Shown piece after piece: positions 45,419 through 54,457 of a stretch of DNA of 64,000 nt. Source of the stretch: Leptospira soteropolitanensis (GTDB lineage: Bacteria > Spirochaetota > Leptospiria > Leptospirales > Leptospiraceae). Made by a program: the position numbers and the translations under genes. The notes under the pieces are model-generated. The model saw nothing but the letters and a program-made list of their open reading frames with translations. It searched no databases and had not been told where the DNA came from. The first letter of the stretch is position 1; every line of letters begins with the position of its first letter. The DNA lies in NCBI RefSeq assembly GCF_026151655.1, contig NZ_JAMQPN010000002.1, positions 186,001-250,000 on the forward strand. Reading direction: 5' to 3'.

Positions 45419-46222
45419 ATGGCACAACAAGCAACCCAAGTTTTAACCACATCCATCGAAAAGGAAGCTTGGGATCTTTATGAAGTAGGATCAAACGAAG
45501 ATGTTGTAGTTCTTGCAAAACGTCATCCTGAGAACTTTTATATCCAACACCTTGGTTATTTAGCCCTTTATGAACTTACTGGAAGAGTGACCATTACACC
45601 TCCAAAGGGAATCTCAAACCTAGCCCCGCTAGTCGAAGCCATTCAAAACTATGAAATGGGAAAAACTAGTGAAGCAAGTAAGAGTTTAAACCTTTATTTT
45701 ATTACACAAACCAATCCTCTTTGTTTCCCAATCATACAAACTGCAATCAAAATCTACTTTAAAGCAGAAGCATATGAGGAAGCGAATTCGGTAATCACTC
45801 GTTTTAAGAAGCAGTGGAATGATAATTCCTTTATTAAAGAGGAACTAATTTGCACTTATTACTTAAAAAGATATGATGAAGTGATCAAAGTTTTTCGTGA
45901 CAATATGAAATTGTTGAACGATTCAGACATTCATAAGCTGGTCGGTATGGCACTTTTGTTTTTAGATCGCCATAAAGAAGCAAATTTAATTTTTGAAAAC
46001 ATTCCTGGTAAATTAAATCTTCCAAGTTTTGATGAAAAGAGAAAGATGTATGATTCTGTTTATAAAAAGATCTCTGAATTAGAGGCAAAAACAAGTTCAC
46101 TAAATCATAAAGATTTAGAAGATATGGGTTTTGCTTACCTTTTTCACGGCGATTATGTAAAAGCAGAAAAGATGTTTTTATCTCTTACTGAGAAACTAAA
46201 ATCAAAACTCTGCAACGTGTAA
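45419..46222 (+). CDS. Hypothetical TPR-like helical repeat protein
   Basis: A 267-residue soluble protein without signal peptide. Paired helices (for example DEVIKVFRDNMKLL, LFLDRHKEANLIFENI, FAYLFHGDYVKAEKMF) suggest tetratricopeptide-like repeats, so a protein-binding scaffold is likely. No family is recognised. AGAGAGGA gives a good ribosome site before ATG 45419. Its last 38 bases overlap the 3' end of the convergent gene. A 12-bp palindrome TCCTTTAAAGGA lies upstream at 45394-45405. Confidence 0.65.
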   Translation: MAQQATQVLTTSIEKEAWDLYEVGSNEDVVVLAKRHPENFYIQHLGYLALYELTGRVTITPPKGISNLAPLVEAIQNYEMGKTSEASKSLNLYFITQTNPLCFPIIQTAIKIYFKAEAYEEANSVITRFKKQWNDNSFIKEELICTYYLKRYDEVIKVFRDNMKLLNDSDIHKLVGMALLFLDRHKEANLIFENIPGKLNLPSFDEKRKMYDSVYKKISELEAKTSSLNHKDLEDMGFAYLFHGDYVKAEKMFLSLTEKLKSKLCNV

Positions 46223-47042
46223 GATTTTTCCTAGATTCGGGGTGGCTAAGAAATTTGGCTGCCTCATCCGTCGGAATCACAAGATCTGTTTGATTTTTCC
46301 CTGCGGTACCTAGTGCCAAAACAAAGTAAGGATTTTTTCCGACTTTAGCTTCAACACCTTTCCCTGTTTGGTCTTCCTTATAAACAATATAGCCAGTTTC
46401 AATCGCGTAAGCTTCTTTCACATATAACGGAGAATAAATATCAAGTCCACGGTCGGTTTGTATTTTTGGATACAATGCTTTTTTTAGATTCAGATGACGT
46501 GCATCTATAACGAGACCGGAAAACTCGACAGGAACCACTTCTTCACTAAACTCAGGTATAGACTCTCTACCATATTCAATAGGAATATGAGAAAGAATTC
46601 CTTCTTTACCTTTCAGAGTCAAACTGGCCTTTGCTTCTAATACATTTTTAATAAATTGGAAATCATATTCTTCTTTTTCAGAACCAATATACGAATTTAG
46701 ACGAAGTCTTGCCTGTGGATTTACTTGGGTGTATTCATAAACCGTATAATCCGCGTTAAATAAAATTGATTCTAACCTTTGGCTTAAACGGATCTTAAGT
46801 TTTTCTTTCGCTTTTTTCCGAGCTAGAGAATGAGCTTTCCCTTGGCTTGTGGCAGTATTTTTTCCTGAGAACTCAGGATCATCTTCATCAAAAACAATTT
46901 TTGGGATGGTTTCTTTGACTGAAGACGAAATCAAAAGATTAGTCCAATTAACCACAGAAGAATAGATATCTTTATCTTCAATGGGTTTTGAACCCAAAGA
47001 AACACCCCAACATAATACAAAAAGAAGATAGATTCGTTTCAT
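46185..47042 (-). CDS. Exported LPP20-like protein, function unknown
   Basis: A 285-residue protein with a cleavable signal (about residues 1-17). The segment SLARKKAKEKLKIRL with following sequence resembles the LPP20 fold, and the C-terminal half (SGLVIDARHLNLKKALYP, VKEAYAIETGYIVYKED) resembles a domain seen with it in other exported spirochaete and deltaproteobacterial proteins. Function unknown; FlgT-like roles are possible but unsupported. It begins 2 bp after the DinG-type helicase stop, so is probably the last gene of the transporter-helicase unit. Confidence 0.62.
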   Translation of the reverse strand: MKRIYLLFVLCWGVSLGSKPIEDKDIYSSVVNWTNLLISSSVKETIPKIVFDEDDPEFSGKNTATSQGKAHSLARKKAKEKLKIRLSQRLESILFNADYTVYEYTQVNPQARLRLNSYIGSEKEEYDFQFIKNVLEAKASLTLKGKEGILSHIPIEYGRESIPEFSEEVVPVEFSGLVIDARHLNLKKALYPKIQTDRGLDIYSPLYVKEAYAIETGYIVYKEDQTGKGVEAKVGKNPYFVLALGTAGKNQTDLVIPTDEAAKFLSHPESRKNLTRCRVLILVSQ

Positions 47043-47044
47043 AA

Positions 47045-49033
47045 TTAAGACTTCGGCAAAAGTTGGAATTTTCTTTCCAATTCGTTAAATTCAGTTATGA
47101 GCGGAACTCCCTTCGGTAAACTTTGCAACACGTTTTTTCCATAAGACTTCGTATGGACTCTTGGATCAAGGATACTCACCATTCCCGTATCCGATTGAGA
47201 ACGAATGAGGCGACCAAATCCCTGCCGCAAAAGCAAACAAGTTTTGGGAACCTGCATCTCCCAAAAAGGACTTTTCCCCTTTTTTTCCATATCTTCCATT
47301 TTGGCTTGTAATACTGGTTCTGTTGGTACTTGGAAAGGAAGTTTTGTCACAATGACATTACGAAGTTTGTCACCCTTAATATCCACACCTTGCCAAAAAC
47401 TGGAAACTCCGAAAAGAACACTTTTTTCTGTAGCAAGAAACTCGCGTTTGGCGGCAATCGGACCAAGTTCTGTTTGCGAGAATATGGGATAGGGAACTTG
47501 GTTCCTTAACTCTTCGTAAAGTTCCGTTAATAATTTATTGGACGTAAATAATACAAAAGCATCGCCTTCTGAAAGTTTCAAAAGGCGAGTGATCCAATAA
47601 GATAAATCCGATTTATTCCTTCTGGGATCTTGGACAGGATCAGCAACTTGCTTTGGGACAAAAAGGAGAGAGTGAGTGTTATAAGCAAATGGAGAAGCTA
47701 AAGTTTTTGTTTTTACTTCTGAGATACCAACTTCTTTTAGAAAATATTGGAAGTTACCAGCCGTTGGAGAGAGGGTAGCCGAAGTCATCACAACAGAATC
47801 CATATTGGGAAATAAGGAATTGGCTAAAATCTCATCTGTATTTTTCGGTTGGGAAAAAAGATAATAAAAAGGATCCTTGGCCGACTGTGGTGGAGGTTCA
47901 ATCCAAAACACCAAATTAAGATTGGTTTTTAATCGAAAGTCGTTTAGGAATGAAGAGGCTTTTTTTAAGTTTCCGGAAACCATCTCTAAACCTAGAGCCA
48001 TTTCTTTTTCTTCCATATCTTCGCTATCTTTTTTATATTTAGAAAGTAAACTTTCTAATTGAGAAGCAAGATCTGCCAATGTATCTTCTAAAGCACCATT
48101 ATCTAATTTAATACGCTCTGTATGACGTGTAGAAAACTGGTTGAATTGTAATGGAATCGCAGAAAGCAACATACGAAAAAAATCATTCGCATAACCAATA
48201 GAAGCTTCTATTGATTTGATTATTTTTTCACTGTTTTTCAGTTTTAAAACCAGTCCGGTTCGTTTTTCCGGAAAATAAAGATAATGGAGGAGATTTATCA
48301 ATAGATCATAACGAATCTCAGAACCAAAAGCGCGTCCCACAATTTCAGGAAACGCATGAGCTTCATCAATCACGAGTTGCGAAAAAGAGGGAAGTATTTT
48401 AAAATCGCCCGCAAGATGGCTCGCTAACAAATGGTGGTTAACAATTAATATATTAGCTTTTTTCCATTTTTCTTTTTCTAGAAAGTAATAAGAAGAACTA
48501 AAGTTAGGGCAGTTCCTCCCCAAACAATTGTCAGACTCCCTTGCTACAGAGTTCCAAAAAGAATTTGATAAAAACCCGTCATACTCGGCACGGATCCCAG
48601 CAGTAGTTTGTTTTTCCCAATTGACAAAGTATTGGATGGAAGATTCCATTTCGGGACCAAAATCACCCCGTTCCATCACACGGTTATACTTACGTTTGCA
48701 AAGGTAATTGTTTGCACCCAGTGCAACCATTGCATTGACAGGGGCACCAAGTGCTTCAGAAACAAGCGGGATATCTTTATATAATAATTGATCCTGTAAG
48801 GCTTTTGTTTCTGTAGATACGACCACAGTGCATTCATTTTCAAGAGAGAATAGGGCACTAGGAATTAAATAAGCAAGAGACTTTCCTACACCCGTACCTG
48901 CTTCAATGGCCCAATGAGAACCAGTGTTAAAAGCCGATTCAATGGATGTAGACATATCCATCTGTTCTTTTCTAGCTTCATAATCCTTCCAAAGTTTTGG
49001 AAGTTGTTTTGTGAAAACGGTTTGAACGTCCAA
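47045..49033 (-). CDS. DinG/XPD-family superfamily 2 helicase
   Basis: A 662-residue helicase of the Rad3/XPD-DinG group, TTG start. Walker A EAGTGVGKS (44-52), DEAH box IDEAHAFPE and C-terminal QGFGRLIRSQSD are present. Family members carry a four-Cys [4Fe-4S] cluster between motifs I and II; here Cys112, Cys170 and Cys175 are seen, but the fourth expected near residue 181 is Ser, so the cluster may be incomplete or absent. It starts 3 bp after the 38-residue small ORF. Role probably in repair of unusual DNA structures. Confidence 0.85.
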   Translation of the reverse strand: MDVQTVFTKQLPKLWKDYEARKEQMDMSTSIESAFNTGSHWAIEAGTGVGKSLAYLIPSALFSLENECTVVVSTETKALQDQLLYKDIPLVSEALGAPVNAMVALGANNYLCKRKYNRVMERGDFGPEMESSIQYFVNWEKQTTAGIRAEYDGFLSNSFWNSVARESDNCLGRNCPNFSSSYYFLEKEKWKKANILIVNHHLLASHLAGDFKILPSFSQLVIDEAHAFPEIVGRAFGSEIRYDLLINLLHYLYFPEKRTGLVLKLKNSEKIIKSIEASIGYANDFFRMLLSAIPLQFNQFSTRHTERIKLDNGALEDTLADLASQLESLLSKYKKDSEDMEEKEMALGLEMVSGNLKKASSFLNDFRLKTNLNLVFWIEPPPQSAKDPFYYLFSQPKNTDEILANSLFPNMDSVVMTSATLSPTAGNFQYFLKEVGISEVKTKTLASPFAYNTHSLLFVPKQVADPVQDPRRNKSDLSYWITRLLKLSEGDAFVLFTSNKLLTELYEELRNQVPYPIFSQTELGPIAAKREFLATEKSVLFGVSSFWQGVDIKGDKLRNVIVTKLPFQVPTEPVLQAKMEDMEKKGKSPFWEMQVPKTCLLLRQGFGRLIRSQSDTGMVSILDPRVHTKSYGKNVLQSLPKGVPLITEFNELERKFQLLPKS

Positions 49034-49036
49034 TCG

Positions 49037-49153
49037 TTAATGCCTATTGCGAAAAAGAAGAATGATACAAACAACGGTTAAACTGATTACAGAAAGTAGG
49101 GAGACAGTCATAATGAGTATCCCCTGCCAATTGAGTTCTCCAGAAGAATTCAT
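49037..49153 (-). CDS. 38-residue single-span membrane protein coupled to the NSS transporter
   Basis: A frame of 38 codons whose ATG overlaps the stop of the transporter gene (CTATGA), giving classic translational coupling. The product has a short polar N-terminus (MNSSGELNW), one hydrophobic helix of about 23 residues (11-33) and a basic end (FRNRH), consistent with a single span and cytoplasmic tail. Some bacterial NSS methionine/alanine importers have a similar small subunit (MetS-like) in this position; its sequence is not clearly homologous by eye, so the role is inferred from place and topology. The helicase gene follows after 3 bp. Confidence 0.7.
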   Translation of the reverse strand: MNSSGELNWQGILIMTVSLLSVISLTVVCIILLFRNRH

Positions 49154-50736
49154 AGGACAACCTTTTCCTTTTTCTCTCGAAGTGCTTTGGACACCAAAAA
49201 ATATATAAAACCATAAATCAAAACAAGTCCTATAACAACAGAACGAGCAACAATAGCTTTTGTTTTCGCATCTTCCACATTTTGGCCTTTATTTTCTGCA
49301 AGTAAACCCATAACTTCAGGATTCATTTTATCTAAATATTCAGGCAAATTCATATAACAAAAAGAAACAAAGATAAATAGTAAAAACCAAGGGGTTATAT
49401 ATTTTAAAACAAATTGAATGGATTTAGGAAAGGGGATGAGACTTCCTTCATTGGCATCCTTTACCCCTTTTTCAACACCAATTTTAAATACAAATATAAA
49501 GATTTGGATGGAAGCCAAAATATAAATCATAATGGTTCCAATGTAAAAATCAGCAATATCAAGTGCGGCAAAATCTTTATTAAAATAAATAATAGGAAGG
49601 CACAATGCAAAAGTAAATAGAAACAACAATAAAGAAGATTTTCTCCTGCCAATGCGAAATCCCTCTTCCAAAAAAAGAATTCCAGGCTGCAACATAGTTA
49701 CAGAGGAAGTAATCGCTGCCAGAAAAAGAACAAGAAACCACAAACCGCCAAAAAAATTCCCACCTGGCATCATTCCAAATACAGAGGGAAGTGCAATAAA
49801 CCCCATTCCAAAGGTTCCGAACGATGTGGCTTGCATTCCTAAAAATAAAAAGGCAACGGGAATGGTAATCATCCCACCAAACACAACTTCTGCGAACTCA
49901 TTTAAGGAAGCAGAAGACAAACTCGATAAAACAACATCATCTTTTCTCTTTAAAAAACTAGAAAACACAAGAGCAATCCCAAATCCAGTCGATAAGGAAA
50001 AGAAAATTTGGCCGGCAGCACTGATCCATACCTTAGGTTGGGTTAGTTTTGACCAATCTGGGTTCCACATTACCGCAAGACCTGACTCGATTCCAGGAAT
50101 GGTCAAAACCCGAACGAGGATGATTGTTGCACAAATTCCCATCAGTGGCATAGCCACTTTGGCAAAAGCCTCAAGGCCTTTGGAAAGTCCCCGGTATACG
50201 AGTAAAAAATTAAATAAAACACAAAGGAGAAAAAAAACAATAATCGGTGATTGGAAACTAGACCCGTTTGCTTCGGCTCCCGTTAGGTGCAAAAAGAAAG
50301 CAGAAGACTGAATTGTCATCTCCTCCTGGGTAGATCCTACAAGTGACATTTGGCCTGTCAGAAAGTAATAAGCATAAGCTAAACACCAAGACTCTATGAA
50401 TACATAATAAACATAGATCATGACCGGAATCATCACACCGATACTTCCAGATAACTTTAAAGGGAAACCTTTCAGATACTCGCGAAAAATAAATGGAGTA
50501 CTATGCCCGTGTTTGCCACCCATCCGACCCATTGTCCATTCCGCCAAACAAACAGGAATTCCAAGAATTAGAAAACTGATGATGTAGGGAACCATAAAGG
50601 CGCCACCACCGTTTTGTGCTGCTTGTCCAGGGAATCGTAAAAAATTCCCAAGTCCAATGGCACCGCTGGCAACAGCCAATATCAAACCGATACGACTGGC
50701 CCAACCATCGTGGTTTTCCACTTGTCTCTCTTGCAT
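49150..50736 (-). CDS. Neurotransmitter:sodium symporter (NSS/SLC6 family)
   Basis: A 528-residue transporter with about 12 spans (LeuT fold). The N-terminal [20 protein letters not shown] and GNFLRFP blocks hold the sodium- and substrate-binding unwound helix 1. Bacterial members import amino acids such as leucine, tryptophan, tyrosine, methionine or alanine; which one is not readable. The stop overlaps the start of a 38-residue membrane ORF. It begins the minus-strand unit transporter-small protein-helicase-LPP20-like protein. Confidence 0.9.
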   Translation of the reverse strand: MQERQVENHDGWASRIGLILAVASGAIGLGNFLRFPGQAAQNGGGAFMVPYIISFLILGIPVCLAEWTMGRMGGKHGHSTPFIFREYLKGFPLKLSGSIGVMIPVMIYVYYVFIESWCLAYAYYFLTGQMSLVGSTQEEMTIQSSAFFLHLTGAEANGSSFQSPIIVFFLLCVLFNFLLVYRGLSKGLEAFAKVAMPLMGICATIILVRVLTIPGIESGLAVMWNPDWSKLTQPKVWISAAGQIFFSLSTGFGIALVFSSFLKRKDDVVLSSLSSASLNEFAEVVFGGMITIPVAFLFLGMQATSFGTFGMGFIALPSVFGMMPGGNFFGGLWFLVLFLAAITSSVTMLQPGILFLEEGFRIGRRKSSLLLFLFTFALCLPIIYFNKDFAALDIADFYIGTIMIYILASIQIFIFVFKIGVEKGVKDANEGSLIPFPKSIQFVLKYITPWFLLFIFVSFCYMNLPEYLDKMNPEVMGLLAENKGQNVEDAKTKAIVARSVVIGLVLIYGFIYFLVSKALREKKEKVVL

Positions 50737-50835
50737 CAGGGACTATTGAAAGTATTAGGAATTATGTGACAAAATCTTTTTGTAGAAGATTGAGAAAAAG
50801 CAAGGTTTTGACACCTTGCTTTGTTGTTTTTCAAA

Positions 50836-51249
50836 TTAGCCGAGAAATAGCTCGTTTTTTTCCATTTTCAGAACTTTAGAAACCAGATTCTTAAAATCTT
50901 CTGGTGGTTCTAAAAGTCCAAGTTCTACTTTTGACAAAAACGGAGTGGAAACCTTCAATTTCTTTGCGAAATCGTATTGTTTAATTCCTAACTCACGTCG
51001 AACTGCCCAAAGTTTGTTTTTCAATCCATTGGAAAACTCAGGGTAGATGTCTTCCACAGCGCTATCGTTGAAGAGTTTGTCAACGGACGTTTTGAGATAT
51101 TTAGCACAAGATGACTTAAATTTTTCAGTCGGATCTTGGGCACCTGTCTCAATTTTGGATAGGTAACTTGGAGAAACTCCCAGCGCCCTTGCCATATCGT
51201 ATTGTTTGATACCTCTCTTCTTTCGAAGCATGTAAATGTGATTGTTCAT
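50836..51249 (-). CDS. Tandem XRE-family helix-turn-helix regulator
   Basis: A 137-residue protein made of two similar XRE/Cro-type HTH domains (about 1-60 and 75-137). GIKQYDMARALGVSPSYLSK in the first matches GIKQYDFAKKLKVSTPFLSK in the second, so an internal duplication is clear. One chain could bind a two-half-site operator. A run of seven G precedes the ATG as ribosome site. The inverted repeat at 51279-51317 just upstream is the likely autoregulatory site. Confidence 0.85.
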   Translation of the reverse strand: MNNHIYMLRKKRGIKQYDMARALGVSPSYLSKIETGAQDPTEKFKSSCAKYLKTSVDKLFNDSAVEDIYPEFSNGLKNKLWAVRRELGIKQYDFAKKLKVSTPFLSKVELGLLEPPEDFKNLVSKVLKMEKNELFLG

Positions 51250-51263
51250 TTATCCCCCCCTAA

Positions 51264-51317
51264 CAGTCAAAATATGTCAAATATGGCAAAATTCAATAAA
51301 AAAATTTTGCCATATTT
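51264..51317. promoter_or_regulatory. Inverted-repeat operator upstream of the XRE regulator
   Basis: A perfect 15-bp inverted repeat (AAATATGGCAAAATT at 51279-51293 and its complement at 51303-51317, 9-bp spacer) is flanked on the left by two degenerate copies of the half-site, GTCAAAATATG and GTCAAATATG (from about 51266). On the minus strand these overlap a TTGACA (51275-51280). It lies between the SurA-like gene and the XRE gene. An AT-rich stem this long could also end transcription of the former. Confidence 0.6.
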
Positions 51318-51340
51318 TAAATCTTGAACGGAGATTTTCC

Positions 51341-52858
51341 TTATAGTGTAACTTCTTTTAGTCGATCAGCAGCAATCACTAAATTATAGGTAGTTTTTAA
51401 ACCAGAAACTTTTTGCTCAATAAAGGAATTCCTTTGAGCACCTTCCATTTCCGATTTGATTCTCTCGCGGACTGCTGCGTAAGGCTTAGGAATGCGGTTT
51501 TGAGGGTTTTTAGGATCTGGATCAGCATAAGCATACATTTTTCCAGCTTCATAAGCATCTCTCATTTGTGCTTCCGTAACAGTTACTGGAATTGCCTTGA
51601 TTTCATCTTGAAGTGATTTTAACGCCAATGAAACTTTCATTTTATCCATTTGCATCAAATACCCAATTTCAGATCCAACATCTTGAACTCGGTCAGAAGT
51701 TTCTGCAATTTTTCCTTGGAGGATAGTAGATTGGAATAAATTGAGCATATCCCAAGTTTTTGATTTTTCATCCTTATATTCTTGTTTCAAAACATTGGGA
51801 ATGGCTTCAAATTCCAGAGTCAAATCTTTCCAAGTGTAATTTTTTCCCTCTCGATTCGAATATAGAGAATAGTCTGGAGTAAAGATTTTAGGATCGATGT
51901 CATTCGGACCTGTAAAACGAGGAAGGTTTGCTACAGTGATTCCACTTTCCTCAGTAATCTTTTTTAGTTCTTTTTGATACAATCCTTGTTCGTATTCTTT
52001 CATTGTATGAGAAGCAAATTGGCCGGCTTTGTCTGCAGACTCACCTTCTGTAAAATAAGCAACAGAGGCCTTAGATTCTTGATCTTCGTGAGTTTTTCCG
52101 TACTCAGTTGCTTCTTTTTTAAATTCATCAAAGATAGAAGTGAAGTATTTTCTTAGCCTTTCTGGGTGGACTTTTTCTGTTCCAGTGGAACGAACGACAT
52201 AAGCAATCCTTCCTTCTCCAGCTTTTGCATAAGAAATAAATGTACCTTTTTTAGCCTTTTTTACTTCTGCTAAGATATCTTCCAAAGGAGTCTCTGCACA
52301 ATTTGTGCAAAATGGTTCCAATTTTCCAGCAATGGGTCTTCTCGTGATATCATCAGTCACTTTGGATATTTCTTCCGCAATTTCTTTATCCGATAAAGAA
52401 TTAAGTTTGTTCGCCAATTCTTCCGCTTTTTTTAGATTAGTGGCTTCATCTTCACCACGAACAAGTGCTAATTGAAGATTTACAAACTCTAAAGGTTTTT
52501 CTTTTAAACCAATTTTTACATATTCACGCATATAAACGTTTAGTTTCAAAAATTGGTTCACTAGCGATTCTATTTTTTGAACATCTTCTTCCGCTACTTT
52601 TTTGGAAGAAATTGCATCTTTGAGTAAAATTTTCTCTAAAGCGATACTCTCTAAAATTTTTGCTTGGATATCGGCACTGATTGGTTGCGGTTCCGTATTG
52701 CCTCTTTTAGAAGCCTCAATCACAAAGTTCATTTCTTTGCGAGTGACTGTGCCACCATCGAACGTCGCCAGGATTTCAGAATCCTTGGAGCAATTCAAAA
52801 TTGGTATGAGTATCAATCCGAGTGAAACACTCAGAGAGAGATATTTTTTTAGATTCAT
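51341..52858 (-). CDS. SurA/PrsA-like peptidyl-prolyl isomerase-type lipoprotein
   Basis: A 505-residue lipoprotein (signal ending ILNC, Cys23). An N-terminal helical chaperone region begins with ATFDGGTVTRKEM, and a parvulin-like (PpiC) domain seems to lie at about 130-240 (KAEELANKLNSLSD to RIAYVVRSTG), though catalytic features are weak. Another helical region with YAAVRERIKSEMEGAQR ends the protein, as in SurA-type folding factors. A periplasmic chaperone role is likely; isomerase activity is uncertain. Confidence 0.7.
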   Translation of the reverse strand: MNLKKYLSLSVSLGLILIPILNCSKDSEILATFDGGTVTRKEMNFVIEASKRGNTEPQPISADIQAKILESIALEKILLKDAISSKKVAEEDVQKIESLVNQFLKLNVYMREYVKIGLKEKPLEFVNLQLALVRGEDEATNLKKAEELANKLNSLSDKEIAEEISKVTDDITRRPIAGKLEPFCTNCAETPLEDILAEVKKAKKGTFISYAKAGEGRIAYVVRSTGTEKVHPERLRKYFTSIFDEFKKEATEYGKTHEDQESKASVAYFTEGESADKAGQFASHTMKEYEQGLYQKELKKITEESGITVANLPRFTGPNDIDPKIFTPDYSLYSNREGKNYTWKDLTLEFEAIPNVLKQEYKDEKSKTWDMLNLFQSTILQGKIAETSDRVQDVGSEIGYLMQMDKMKVSLALKSLQDEIKAIPVTVTEAQMRDAYEAGKMYAYADPDPKNPQNRIPKPYAAVRERIKSEMEGAQRNSFIEQKVSGLKTTYNLVIAADRLKEVTL

Positions 52859-52888
52859 TGGATTTCCTTGTCTATTTTTCAGTGTTAT

Positions 52889-53188
52889 TCAATATTTGCG
52901 AATGGGTTTTTCCGACTTTTTAGGTTCGGGAGCTGGGGGAGGAGTTGGGGATTTACTTTCAGAAGTTACTGCAGTTTTTTTTGTCACGGACTCGGTACTC
53001 GAAACATTTAATTTAAGGATTTCCGATTTCTGATCCTCTAACTTATTCATCTCCGATAAAAAAGTTTCTTTAAGGATGGGGGAATATTCCCTGTCCGAGG
53101 CAAGTCGATCGGTTAATTTTTTAAGTTCCACGACATCCCGATCCAACTCTTCCAGTTTTTTGTATAAATGGGCAACAGTTACCTTCAA
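52889..53188 (-). CDS. Small coiled-coil protein with Pro-rich tail
   Basis: A 99-residue protein, TTG start supported by AAGGAG at 53195-53200 (six bases before). Residues 5-60 form a charged heptad-like coiled coil (YKKLEELDRDVVELKKL), and the C-terminal 35 residues are Ser/Thr/Pro/Lys-rich, ending PIRKY. No signal peptide; no family recognised. It lies 30 bp upstream of the SurA-like gene on the same strand, so the two may be co-transcribed. Confidence 0.6.
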   Translation of the reverse strand: MKVTVAHLYKKLEELDRDVVELKKLTDRLASDREYSPILKETFLSEMNKLEDQKSEILKLNVSSTESVTKKTAVTSESKSPTPPPAPEPKKSEKPIRKY

Positions 53189-53194
53189 ACACCA

Positions 53195-53200
53195 CTCCTT
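53195..53200 (-). promoter_or_regulatory. Shine-Dalgarno supporting a TTG start
   Basis: AAGGAG on the minus strand, followed by TGGTGT before TTG 53188. It is among the best ribosome sites in the window and makes the TTG start credible. Confidence 0.6.
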
Positions 53201-53261
53201 CCAAAAGTTTTATTTACTTGCAATAGAGTGCAAGAATGAAATAAGAAAAATAGCAATTTTT

Positions 53262-53618
53262 ATGAGCCTAGATGATTTAGTAGTTTCCACGGAAAAAATA
53301 GACACTGTGTATGTGACCAAATTACAGGGGAACCTAAACAACTTTACTTCGGAGAAGTGCATCAAATCTGTGCTCAATTCCTTAAAACATGGATCCGTTA
53401 TCTTAGATCTCGAGGAATTGAATATGGTCACCACTCAAGGAATCATCGCTTTCAAAACCCTCAGTGAAGAGGCTTTCCTTCACAAACACAAAATCATCTT
53501 AATCAATCTGCCGTTAAGTGTTAGACAAGCATTTTTAATGGCAGGCGTTCGTAATTTATTTCCCATAGCAAACAATGAAGAGGCCGCATTTAAAATGGCT
53601 TCGAGACCCAGTAGGTAA
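53262..53618 (+). CDS. STAS-domain protein (anti-sigma antagonist-like)
   Basis: A 118-residue protein starting at ATG 53262. A longer frame open from 53076 runs antisense into the coiled-coil gene and has no usable start between, so the shorter product is chosen. It has a STAS-like core: VTKLQGNLNNFTSEKCIK, VILDLEELNMVTTQGIIAF. The usual phosphorylated Ser region reads MVTTQG, with Thr instead of Ser, so regulation by phosphorylation is uncertain. It is followed by the lipid-kinase gene after 3 bp. Confidence 0.72.
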   Translation: MSLDDLVVSTEKIDTVYVTKLQGNLNNFTSEKCIKSVLNSLKHGSVILDLEELNMVTTQGIIAFKTLSEEAFLHKHKIILINLPLSVRQAFLMAGVRNLFPIANNEEAAFKMASRPSR

Positions 53619-53621
53619 ACC

Positions 53622-54371
53622 GTGAATTCAGGATTTAATTTTTTTCGTAAAATCTGGCATGTGCTCGGACTCATCATCCCTGTGACTCTATTTTTTGATG
53701 CCTTCCAAGATGCCTTCGGACTCGTGTATGCGACTCGTGCCATACTTGTTACATTACTTGCTCTTTTCCTTCTTGGACTGTTTATTTTAGAATTGGTACG
53801 TCTAAGCCATACCGGATTTGAAAACTTCTTTTATAAATACTTTGGGTTCTTAATGAAAGAATCGGAAAGAAAAAGATTCAATGGAACGGTTCCTTATTTT
53901 TTTGCCAACTTCCTCGTGGTATTGTTTTTCCCCGCAGAAGTAGCCATTCTTTCCATTTTGTTTTTAGTGATTGGGGATCCCTTTGCGGCTTACGTCGGAA
54001 GTAAGTATGGAAAACATAGATTCTATAATGGGAAATCTCTCGAGGGAATCATTGGGTTTTTAGTCCCAGCCTTTTTATTTTCAGTTTTAGCACTTTTACT
54101 TATCACAAAATCTCATCCAGGCAGTTTCCTTGCCATCTTGGACAACCAGGGAGAACTTCTCTGGACGCCGATATATCTTGTGTTTTTTTCGGTGATTGCT
54201 GCTTGTGTGACTGAGTTTTTTGCAAATACAACTGCCAAGGGACTTGTGGATGATAACCTGCTCATTCCGATTGTTGGTGCAGTGGTTCTATCCGTTTTAT
54301 CCTTATTATATTTGGATTATACACCAATGGACTTTTTCTTCGACCCAAAGGCGCTTTACATTCAAAAATAA
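53622..54371 (+). CDS. Dolichol/diacylglycerol-kinase-type membrane protein
   Basis: A 249-residue integral membrane protein, GTG start, with six to seven spans. The N-terminal FRKIWHVLGL and the motif GDPFAAYVGSKYGKHRF with GKSLEG match the SEC59/DGK1/VTE5 group of CTP-dependent polyprenol or diacylglycerol kinases, related to phosphatidate cytidylyltransferases. In spirochaetes its lipid substrate is unknown. It follows the STAS gene closely and converges with a lipoprotein gene. Confidence 0.75.
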   Translation: MNSGFNFFRKIWHVLGLIIPVTLFFDAFQDAFGLVYATRAILVTLLALFLLGLFILELVRLSHTGFENFFYKYFGFLMKESERKRFNGTVPYFFANFLVVLFFPAEVAILSILFLVIGDPFAAYVGSKYGKHRFYNGKSLEGIIGFLVPAFLFSVLALLLITKSHPGSFLAILDNQGELLWTPIYLVFFSVIAACVTEFFANTTAKGLVDDNLLIPIVGAVVLSVLSLLYLDYTPMDFFFDPKALYIQK

Positions 54372-54415
54372 TTTGAGAATCCAATGGCTTTTCGTGATAC
54401 AAAAACGGAGCGCCA

Positions 54416-54456
54416 GAAAAAATTTAAATAAACCTTTTAGCCAAAACCAAAAAGGT
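54416..54456 (-). terminator. Possible terminator of the eno-clpP-tldD unit
   Basis: On the minus strand, ACCTTTT (54450-54456) pairs with AAAAGGT (54432-54438) around an 11-nt loop and is followed by a T-rich stretch (54416-54431). The stem is only 7 bp and AT-rich, so the call is tentative. It starts 2 bp after the last gene of the minus-strand run. Confidence 0.4.
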
Positions 54457-54457
54457 A

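Noticed and set aside
49652..50311. 219-codon frame antisense to the NSS transporter
   Set aside because: It lies wholly inside the well-supported transporter gene, has Pro/Lys-rich non-family sequence and no ribosome site; a codon-bias shadow.
53076..53261. N-terminal extension of the second STAS protein
   Set aside because: The extension is antisense to a gene with a strong Shine-Dalgarno, Ser-rich, and not part of the STAS fold; ATG 53262 is the natural start.
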